Shown in pieces: positions 57,791 through 64,000 of a stretch of 64,000 nt of DNA. Position 1 is the stretch's first letter; every line of letters starts with the position of its first letter. The DNA comes from Leptolinea sp964420995 (GTDB lineage: Bacteria; Chloroflexota; Anaerolineae; Anaerolineales; Anaerolineaceae): the NCBI GenBank assembly GCA_964420995.1, contig CAYQUX010000002.1:1-64000 (forward strand), given 5' to 3'. The position numbers were made by a program, and so were the translations under genes. The notes under the pieces were generated by a model, which worked only from the letters and a program-made list of their open reading frames with translations, was not told the DNA's origin and did not search any database.

Positions 57791-60602
57791 GGGTAATCTC
57801 CAATCGAGTACCGTCGCTATATTTCTCTTCTTCCCCAAGGCGGTTTAATAATTGATTGACCTCATTTTTTAATTCAAGGATTCGATTCTCTCGTCCAAGG
57901 GTTACGGTATTCCAGCGGCGCAATTCGTCCATCTGTTCCTGTATCTTCATCTCTGCTTTTTTTCTCGCATGGATATCACGTGTCGTACCAGATATTCCAA
58001 TTATTTCTCCTTCAATATCATGCATGGGATTTAGCACTACTTCGAAGTATCTATTTTCACCATTTATTGTCGCCGTCGTTTCAGACACTACTGTGGAGTT
58101 CGTGTCATAAACCTGCCGATGCAACCGTTCCCATTCCTCACATTGGTCAGGAGGAAATCCCAATTCGCTATGTGTCTTCCCAATGATGTTTTCAATGGTT
58201 GTGCCAAGACCTTTGCACAAAGCAGAATTTGCATGGGTGAATCTGCCTGATAAATCATAACTGTAAATGAAATCCGAACTTGCTTCATCGATCAAATGGT
58301 ATCGCTCTTCCGATTGCCTAAGGGATTCATCCAACGCTCGCTTCTCGGTAATATCCCGGGCTACACCCACAATAATCGATTCCTTTGGATAAGGATAAGA
58401 ATTCCATGAAAGCCAGCGGTATCTGCCATCTTTGCATATATAGCGGTTTTCAAACTGCAAAATTTCATTGTTATTTTCAGTTAAAGTTAATGTGGATTTT
58501 TGTGTGCTTTCCCTGTCATCGGGGTGAACAAATTCGATCCAGGGTTTGCCGGTCAACTCACTTATTTCCCACCCGAGGTTACTCTCCCAGGCAGGGTTTA
58601 GAATTTTAAAATACCCGTCAAATCCGGCGACAAACAGCATATCAAGCGAGTGGGTAAAAATCTTTTCTCGTAAATGCAATGCTTCTTCGGCCGACTTTTG
58701 CTCTGTAATATCCTGAATCTGGGTGATGAAATAGCGTGGATTCCCGGAAGAGTCTCTGATCACAGTCGAGCTGAGATTGACCCAGACCACCCGGCCGGAT
58801 TTATGCACATATCTCTTTTCAAACTGGATATTTTTGGTGTCTGACACTTGCGACTTCGCCAGATATTGCTCAGATAACGGCCAATCGTCCGGGTGGGTGA
58901 CAAGACGTGAGGATTGTCCGACCAATTCCTCCTGTTCATAACCGAGTAAGTGACTGAAAGCCTGGTTTACCCGCATAAACTGCCCATCCAGGGTTACCAT
59001 ACTCATGGCAACCGTGGTCTGCTCAAATGTGCTGCGGAATTGTGCCTCACTTTCACGTAAAGCCGTTTCGCTCTTTTTTCGGTCGGTGATATCCTCAAAT
59101 GTAACAGCGAATTGACCTTTTTCGGGGCAAAAAGCTGTCACGTTATACCATTTCCCTATACCAGCATGATAATTTTCAAATTGTATTTCCCCCCCATGCA
59201 AAGCCACTTCCCCATATTTTTCGATCCAGAAAGGTTCTGTAGCCGGAATCACTTCCTTCACAGTGAAACCGACAATTTTCTCACGTTTCAAACCGGTCAA
59301 TTTCTCAAAGGCGGGGTTTACATCCAGAAAGCGGTAATCGACGGGTTTTCCCTTTTTATCTACGATAATCTCGTGAAGGGCAAATCCTTCCGACATTTCC
59401 TTAAAGAGAAGGCGGTAGCGTTCCTCAGAATACGTTAGCGCCTCTTCTATACGCTTGCGTTCGCTGATATCCCGTACAACAGCCAGCACGCGATCTTTGC
59501 CGTTGATCAACGCCCGATTCAGAGAGATTTCCGCCCAGAATTGACTGCCATCTGTCCTTTTTGAATGCCACTCAAATACCCGCGGACCGGAAAAATTCGC
59601 CTTTAACACCAGTTCGCGTCCCTTTTCCTCTGAAAACATGGCGTCTGCCTGCAGCATCTGGATATTTTTTTCCGACATGGCATCTTCTCTGGAGGCGAAG
59701 CCGTACATCTTCAACACCGTATCATTAACATCAATAATCTCACCCGTTTCCGCGTCGTGAATGAAGATAGCATCTGGCGTTGAATTGAAGATTTCCCTGA
59801 AGTTTTGTTCACTCACAGCCAGGGCATTATCTGCCTTCAACTGGTCGGTTACATCAACATAGATGCAATGCAGGTAAGTGGTATCACCCTGAACCAGCGG
59901 TTGAACGCTGACACGCACAGCACGCAGTTCTCCCTGTTTGGTGCGGTGTCTGGTGTCGAAAATATCCAATCCGTTTTTAAATACGGCATCCACATGCCGG
60001 TCAATTTCCTCGGGAGTTTCATAGACTTCAAAATCTTTGATTTTCAGATGTGAAAATTCTTCGTGTGTATACCCCAACTGGCGGCAGGCAACGGAATTGA
60101 ATTCCACCGGTTTGCCAGTACTGGGATCGAAAACCACAATTCCAAAGGGCGATTGTTCAAACAATATCTGGAATCTGCGATTGGATTCATGAAGGGCAGC
60201 CGTGGCGTCCTGCTTTTCACGCAGGTTGCGGGCCTCTTTCAAAACCCTGCGGGTTACCGGCGCAAGGAGCAAGAGGTTTTCCTTCACAATAAAACCTGAC
60301 GCCCCGCTGCCCATCAAATCAACCGCGGCTTTTTCATCCGTTTTTTTTGAGATGATGATGTAGGGTGTGTCATTCGCCAATTCGTGAATGACCGCCACAG
60401 CCATGGAAACGGGCAACGAAAGAATATCCAGGTTAATAATGATGGCATCCCAGTTTGAGCGAGTCAGCGCTGCCTGCAAATTTGCCACCGATTCAACCCG
60501 TTCAAATTCACAGGAAAGGTCATCTGTTTGCAAAACCCGCATAACCTGCCGGGCATCTTTTTCTGAATCATCGATTAATAAAACGCGGATTTGTTCGTTC
60601 AT
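57780..60602 (-). CDS. pseudo-receiver plus PAS-array protein without output domain
   Basis: 940 residues. An N-terminal response-regulator-like fold (about 1-125) has the acidic pair Asp11-Asp12 and Lys in GFIVKENLLLL, but Asn57 (DAIIINLDI) where the phospho-Asp should be; Asp59 is two residues on. Six PAS domains with PAC tails follow (DVTDQLK, DISERKR, DITDRKK, DITEQKS, DITEKRA, DIHARKK). It ends in a coiled coil with RRWNTVTLGRENRILELKNE near 893-912, a motif that often follows PAS arrays. No kinase, GGDEF, EAL or HD-GYP domain is present. The gene overlaps the HD-GYP gene by 11 bases, so it likely acts on that protein by PAS contacts. Confidence 0.88.
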   Translation of the reverse strand: MNEQIRVLLIDDSEKDARQVMRVLQTDDLSCEFERVESVANLQAALTRSNWDAIIINLDILSLPVSMAVAVIHELANDTPYIIISKKTDEKAAVDLMGSGASGFIVKENLLLLAPVTRRVLKEARNLREKQDATAALHESNRRFQILFEQSPFGIVVFDPSTGKPVEFNSVACRQLGYTHEEFSHLKIKDFEVYETPEEIDRHVDAVFKNGLDIFDTRHRTKQGELRAVRVSVQPLVQGDTTYLHCIYVDVTDQLKADNALAVSEQNFREIFNSTPDAIFIHDAETGEIIDVNDTVLKMYGFASREDAMSEKNIQMLQADAMFSEEKGRELVLKANFSGPRVFEWHSKRTDGSQFWAEISLNRALINGKDRVLAVVRDISERKRIEEALTYSEERYRLLFKEMSEGFALHEIIVDKKGKPVDYRFLDVNPAFEKLTGLKREKIVGFTVKEVIPATEPFWIEKYGEVALHGGEIQFENYHAGIGKWYNVTAFCPEKGQFAVTFEDITDRKKSETALRESEAQFRSTFEQTTVAMSMVTLDGQFMRVNQAFSHLLGYEQEELVGQSSRLVTHPDDWPLSEQYLAKSQVSDTKNIQFEKRYVHKSGRVVWVNLSSTVIRDSSGNPRYFITQIQDITEQKSAEEALHLREKIFTHSLDMLFVAGFDGYFKILNPAWESNLGWEISELTGKPWIEFVHPDDRESTQKSTLTLTENNNEILQFENRYICKDGRYRWLSWNSYPYPKESIIVGVARDITEKRALDESLRQSEERYHLIDEASSDFIYSYDLSGRFTHANSALCKGLGTTIENIIGKTHSELGFPPDQCEEWERLHRQVYDTNSTVVSETTATINGENRYFEVVLNPMHDIEGEIIGISGTTRDIHARKKAEMKIQEQMDELRRWNTVTLGRENRILELKNEVNQLLNRLGEEEKYSDGTRLEITHGE

Positions 60603-60880
60603 CGATACCTCTACCTAAAAAGATGAACTGGAAAAATAAGAGCTCTCATGTTCAAAAAATTGGCAAACAATACATTCATTATTCAACATTCATCTGAAAA
60701 ATCCTATAAAAAAACCGAAAAATTATCAACCTTATAATGAGTTCTTTGTACCAGGTTTGCTTATTTAATCATCAATAATACATTATTCTCTTTTTTCGGG
60801 TACAAGGCAACCGGCAAAAGCGTTTTGCGTCGGCTGACAGGTATAATTAACACGCATTGAGAATCAGAGGAGGTTACCGG

Positions 60881-60916
60881 ATGAAACCCAACACCTCCAC
60901 CCGCCGATATGATCCA
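60881..60916 (+). other. 12-codon minigene with strong ribosome site, upstream of tRNA-Gly
   Basis: AGGAGG at 60868-60873, then a seven-base gap and ATG at 60881, reading MKPNTSTRRYDP and stop. TATAAT at 60842-60847 lies ahead. A second short frame of 21 codons (60940-61005, MKKVKKLSTFGYN at its start) follows behind GGTGGGA. Either could be a leader peptide, a tiny gene or chance. Between 60603 and 61021 no longer gene is seen. Confidence 0.3.
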
Positions 60917-60949
60917 TGAGGCTAATCAGGTGGGATTGAATGAAAAAAG

Positions 60950-60978
60950 TTAAAAAGTTATCAACTTTTGGGTATAAT
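60950..60978 (+). promoter_or_regulatory. probable tRNA-Gly promoter
   Basis: TTAAAA (60950-60955) and a perfect TATAAT (60973-60978) are 17 bases apart, 43 bases before tRNA-Gly. Confidence 0.5.
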
Positions 60979-61021
60979 AGGCGTTGCGGCAAAAAAGAAG
61001 GTTAGCGTTGACCGTGTTAAC

Positions 61022-61093
61022 GCGGGTGTCGCCAAGTGGTAAGGCAGTACCTTCCCAAGGTACCATTCGTGAGTTCGAATCTCATCACCCGCT
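61022..61093 (+). tRNA. tRNA-Gly (anticodon CCC)
   Basis: 72 bases. Acceptor GCGGGTG (61022-61028) pairs with CACCCGC (61086-61092), followed by discriminator T, normal for bacterial Gly. The anticodon stem GTACC/GGTAC encloses loop TTCCCAA with CCC. The T arm is GTGAG TTCGAAT CTCAT. CCA is not encoded. Confidence 0.94.
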
Positions 61094-61186
61094 CTTTCCC
61101 CACACTACATCCCCCCATTTGTAATAATTCCAATACCGGTGGAGCGCGCCAGAAGCGCTCCTTTATCTTAATAAACGAGGAAAGCC

Positions 61187-62497
61187 ATGACTGATCAGGT
61201 ATCTGTTCCCTGGGGTAAAGAAACACTTTCCATCTCGATCCCTGCTGACTGGCAATTCGTCGGCAATATGGAACCTTCTGCCACACTTGAACCGGTGGAT
61301 GTTCCTGCAGCCGTGCGCAAATCTCTGAAAGGGCCGGTCATGGCGCCCGCCCTGGTTCATATGGTCACCAAAGACACGCGAGTGGCCATCGTTATCGACG
61401 ATCTGAGCCGGCCCACGCCCATTTCCCTCATCCTTCCTGAAGTGTTGCAGGAACTGGCCTCTGCCGGCGTAACGCGTGACAAAATCACAATCGTCCCGGC
61501 GTTGGGCGTTCACCGCCCCATGACCGATGAGGAAGTCCGTCTGCGCATGGGGAAGGGCGTCCCCGCAGACATCCACTGGGAGAGCCACGCTTGCGACGAC
61601 CCGGAGAAAATGAAATTCCTGGGCAGCACCTCACGGGGCACACCCGTGTGTGTCAATAAAACTGTAGCCGAAAGCGACCTGATCGTGTCCATCGGCTGCA
61701 TCGAACCGCACATCATCGCCAGTTTTGGCGGTGGCTTCAAAAACCTTATACCCGGCGTCGCCGGCCGCGCGACCATCGCGCACAACCATGCCATCAATTG
61801 CCGGCCAAATACCTTCAACATGGTCGGTCAGCCGATTGAAGGCAACCCCATGCGTCTTGACCTGGAAGAAGGCGCGGGCATGATCGGTAAGCCGGTGTTT
61901 ATCGTTAATGCCGTGCTGAACAGCGCCCTTAAACCGGTGCGCATTGTCGCTGGCGACCCGCTGGCGGCGCACCGTGAAGGCTGCCAGACCAGCGCGCAGA
62001 TCTACAGCGCGGCCATGCCGAAATGCGCCGATGTGGTCATCACCTCATCGCACCCGATGGATTCCGACTTGCGTCAGGGTGTCAAGGCGTTGGCCAATAC
62101 CATCCGCGCCGTGCGTCCCGGCGGCGCGTTGATCGTTCTGGCGCGCGCGGAAGAGGGGTTGGGTGTATTCGGACTGGCCAATAAAAAACTCCCCCTCGGG
62201 CGTAAAGCCCTGAAATTCGTCGCCCCCCTGCTTCTGCCGCTGGTTCCACGTCTGAAGTTAAAAGGTATGGGCGAAGAGGACAAATTCTTCCTTTACTTTG
62301 CCCTGCAAGCCATGCTGCGCTGCCGGTTGATCATGTACGCTCCCACCATTCCCCAGGAGGCGCGTGACAACCTGGTCTTCATAGAATTCGTCGATTCACC
62401 GCAACAGGCTGTCGAACTGGCCCGTCCTATGTTCAAAAAAGGCGCCTCGCTGGCCGTCTTCCCGCACGGAGGGATGACCTATCCGATCATCGATTAA
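61187..62497 (+). CDS. LarA-type nickel-pincer lactate racemase family enzyme
   Basis: A 436-residue cytoplasmic enzyme. It keeps the residues that hold and use the nickel-pincer nucleotide in LarA, at positions one higher than in the Lactobacillus enzyme: His109 (ALGVHRPM), His175 (IEPHIIASFGGGFKN), Lys185 (covalent cofactor site) and His201 (AHNHAI), plus IDDLSRPTP near 70-78. It should therefore be an active racemase or epimerase of a 2-hydroxy acid, not necessarily lactate, since the family is broad. The cofactor-making genes larB, larC and larE are not in the window. GAGGAAA precedes the ATG. Confidence 0.87.
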   Translation: MTDQVSVPWGKETLSISIPADWQFVGNMEPSATLEPVDVPAAVRKSLKGPVMAPALVHMVTKDTRVAIVIDDLSRPTPISLILPEVLQELASAGVTRDKITIVPALGVHRPMTDEEVRLRMGKGVPADIHWESHACDDPEKMKFLGSTSRGTPVCVNKTVAESDLIVSIGCIEPHIIASFGGGFKNLIPGVAGRATIAHNHAINCRPNTFNMVGQPIEGNPMRLDLEEGAGMIGKPVFIVNAVLNSALKPVRIVAGDPLAAHREGCQTSAQIYSAAMPKCADVVITSSHPMDSDLRQGVKALANTIRAVRPGGALIVLARAEEGLGVFGLANKKLPLGRKALKFVAPLLLPLVPRLKLKGMGEEDKFFLYFALQAMLRCRLIMYAPTIPQEARDNLVFIEFVDSPQQAVELARPMFKKGASLAVFPHGGMTYPIID

Positions 62498-62523
62498 AAT
62501 AAAACCACCCCTTTCGGGGCGGT
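62498..62523 (-). terminator. terminator of tRNA-Leu (minus) between convergent genes
   Basis: On the minus strand CCGCCCC pairs with GGGGTGG (62522-62516 with 62511-62505; one G-U) around GAAA, followed by TTTTATTTTAAT. On the plus strand the same stem has an A-C mismatch, so it suits the tRNA better than larA. Confidence 0.75.
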
Positions 62524-62540
62524 AAGATCAGGTTTTTGTG

Positions 62541-62622
62541 TGCGCTGGGGGGGACTTGAACCCCCACGCCTTGCGGCACATGGCCCTCAACCATGCCTGT
62601 CTGCCAATTCCAGCACCAGCGC
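62541..62622 (-). tRNA. tRNA-Leu (anticodon GAG)
   Basis: 82-base class II tRNA on the minus strand. Acceptor GCGCTGG pairs with CCAGCGC and is followed by discriminator A. The anticodon stem CATGG/CCATG encloses loop TTGAGGG with GAG. The D arm and variable arm closely match the tRNA-Leu(TAG) at 25663. CCA is not encoded. Confidence 0.94.
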
Positions 62623-62692
62623 GAGTACGAGTGCAATTATAATCGGTGCTGTACCCGTGTCAAGCAAACCCAATCACTGGAGGATGTGACAA

Positions 62693-63718
62693 ATGACCCT
62701 TGTTTTGGACGCCATGGGAAGCGACGAATATCCCGATCCTGAGATCCGCGCAGCCATTGATTGTTCGCAGGAATTCAACGAAGAGATCATCCTGGTGGGC
62801 AACGAAGACATCATCAAACCAAAGCTGGCCGCGGCGGCCGGTGATAAATCAAAGATCAAACTGGTCCACGCTCCTGATATTCTGGAAATGTGGGACAAGC
62901 CGGTGGAAAACGCGCAAAAGAAACCGTTGAATTCAATGGCTGTCGGCCTGAAACTGTTGAAGACCGGAGAAGGTCAGGCGTTCATATCCGCCGGGAATAC
63001 GGGGGGGGTGATGTTCAACGCGCTTCGCGTACTTGGCCGGCTTCCGGGCGTTCAGCGTCCGGCGCTCACCACCCTCTTCCCGGTAAAAGGCGGGCGCTGT
63101 GTGGTACTGGATATTGGCGCCAACGCGGATTGCCGCCCCGAATTCCTGGTGCAGTTTGCCGTTATGGGCAGCGTCTTCGCCCAAAAAATGCTGAAGATCG
63201 ACAACCCGCGGGTCGGGTTGCTCAGCAATGGCGAAGAGGCCGGCAAGGGCAATCAGTTGATTAAAGACACCTACCATCACCTGGAAACCAGCGGACTGAA
63301 TTACATCGGCAATGTGGAAGGTAAGGAAGTCTTTGGCGGCCAGACCGATGTGGTGGTCACCGATGGCTTTACCGGAAACATCCTCCTCAAATCCAGTGAA
63401 GCGGTGGCGAAATTGATCACCGACACCTTGAAAGAGGAATTGATGTCCTCCTTCCAGACAAAACTCGGCGCCGCACTGGCAAAACCCGCCTTCAAAGCCA
63501 TAAAGAAGATGATGGATCCCGCCGAAACGGGCGCGGCTCCCCTTCTGGGTATTGACGGGCTGGTATTTGTCGGGCACGGCCGATCAGACGCCCGCGCCAT
63601 GGGGTCTGCCCTGCGGGTAGCCCACCAGTTGGTGCAGGCTGATCTGTTGGATTCACTGCGCACCGCCATCCAGGATCAGTTGTCCAAACTACCGGCAGCC
63701 GATTCAAGCGCTTCATAA
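62693..63718 (+). CDS. plsX: phosphate acyltransferase PlsX
   Basis: A 341-residue peripheral membrane enzyme that turns acyl-ACP and phosphate into acyl-phosphate, the first step of PlsX/PlsY phospholipid synthesis. Landmarks: LVLDAMGSDEYPDPEIRAA near 3-21, ISAGNTGGVMFNALRVLGRL near 98-117, VLDIGANADCRPEFLVQFA near 138-156, LLSNGEEAGKGNQLIK near 175-190, VVTDGFTGNILLKSSE near 219-234 and FVGHGRSDARAMGSALR near 292-308. GGAGG lies nine bases before the ATG. No fab genes follow. Confidence 0.95.
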   Translation: MTLVLDAMGSDEYPDPEIRAAIDCSQEFNEEIILVGNEDIIKPKLAAAAGDKSKIKLVHAPDILEMWDKPVENAQKKPLNSMAVGLKLLKTGEGQAFISAGNTGGVMFNALRVLGRLPGVQRPALTTLFPVKGGRCVVLDIGANADCRPEFLVQFAVMGSVFAQKMLKIDNPRVGLLSNGEEAGKGNQLIKDTYHHLETSGLNYIGNVEGKEVFGGQTDVVVTDGFTGNILLKSSEAVAKLITDTLKEELMSSFQTKLGAALAKPAFKAIKKMMDPAETGAAPLLGIDGLVFVGHGRSDARAMGSALRVAHQLVQADLLDSLRTAIQDQLSKLPAADSSAS

Positions 63719-63742
63719 TACGTAAGAGAAAGAATTTATCCC

Positions 63743-64000
63743 ATGAAAATCATTGCAAATACGAAATTAATCAACCGCAACAAAAAGATAGGGCAAATCC
63801 TCACTTACACAGCCATCGGTGTGCTGGTGCTTGGCCTGATTCTGTCTCTCAATGGCAGCGTCGAGAACATCACCTATTCCTATCTGGCCTTGATCATTGG
63901 TTTTTTAATCTCACAGTTCGGCATTTATTTCAGCAACAAGTTCGGCCGTTCCCCCCGGCCGGATGAACAGGTGAGTGCTGCTTTGAAAGGTTTGGATGAC
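63743..64000 (+). CDS. N-terminal part of a membrane protein, cut by window end
   Basis: The frame is open from ATG 63743 to the window end (86 codons) and starts 24 bases after plsX, behind AAGAGAAAG. The visible part has a basic start (MKIIANTKLINRNKKIGQ), then two hydrophobic helices (about 19-36 and 46-66) and a positively charged turn (NKFGRSPRPDEQ). Soluble sequence begins at LKGLDD. This kind of start is seen on nuclease-related-domain (NERD) proteins of Chloroflexota, but the domain itself is outside the window, so the family is a guess. Confidence 0.65.
   Translation, partial: MKIIANTKLINRNKKIGQILTYTAIGVLVLGLILSLNGSVENITYSYLALIIGFLISQFGIYFSNKFGRSPRPDEQVSAALKGLDD

Noticed and set aside
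60720..60975. Replication origin (two TTATCAAC motifs)
   Set aside because: They differ from the DnaA box TTATCCACA, are only two, and dnaA/dnaN/rpmH are absent.

Overview
The window looks like a scaffold from a draft or metagenome-assembled genome of an Anaerolineae-like Chloroflexota bacterium. This is inferred from gene content and style, not from a database search. The clues are a Pro/Thr-rich lipoprotein with an NBR1-type Ig domain, a very large two-propeller GGDEF sensor, long PAS-array proteins, an ADP-forming acetyl-CoA synthetase fusion, a contiguous mreBCD-mrdA-minCDE-rodA block, and frequent GTG/TTG starts. A run of 100 N (2484-2583) marks a scaffold gap inside a repeat array, so the copy number there is unknown.

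Layout. 1-3.1 kb is a repeat hot spot: a 23-bp tandem repeat, a 65-bp nested palindrome, and two arrays of a 145-bp palindromic unit that flank a small GIY-YIG nuclease gene; a uridine phosphorylase-like gene also sits here. 3.1-6.3 kb holds one giant extracytoplasmic sensor/diguanylate cyclase. 6.4-11.6 kb is a leftward TetR-controlled MacB-like ABC export operon (tetR, two FtsX-type permeases, ATPase, HlyD-type lipoprotein). ZIP transporter, M20/YgeY hydrolase, HtpG and ADP-forming acyl-CoA synthetase genes follow (11.7-18.7 kb). 18.7-23.5 kb is a leftward operon of unknown function: a GPP34-fold protein, two related solute-binding proteins (one fused to a VWA domain) and a membrane-anchored coiled-coil protein, with a small helical protein downstream. 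There is no transporter among them. This is the best candidate for an undescribed system.

Divergent from it is a two-gene DNA-repair-like unit (an AlkD-like HEAT protein and a radical SAM/HhH protein). 25.6-31.9 kb holds housekeeping genes: tRNA-Leu, tig, clpP, a NagD-like HAD, rlmN, ftsY, and prfB with a programmed +1 frameshift. Next come pfkA, a KdpDE-like two-component pair, ThiF/MoeB, Ldh_2 dehydrogenase, HAD, GH1 glucosidase, Rel, a reduced VKOR-like protein, a small acidic Cys protein, an MFS transporter, the lipoprotein and a methyltransferase (32-45.7 kb).

45.7-54.8 kb is a leftward cell-shape and division block, mreB-mreC-mreD-mrdA-minC-minD-minE-rodA-gltX-tRNA-Gln. It pairs the elongasome with the complete Min system and implies a rod or filament. 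54.9-60.6 kb is a leftward operon of a pseudo-receiver/PAS-array protein and a PAS/HD-GYP phosphodiesterase. With the GGDEF protein this gives the window both synthesis and breakdown of c-di-GMP. The end holds tRNA-Gly, larA, tRNA-Leu, plsX and a truncated membrane protein gene.

All functional calls rest on motifs and family knowledge read by eye. No alignments or searches were run.
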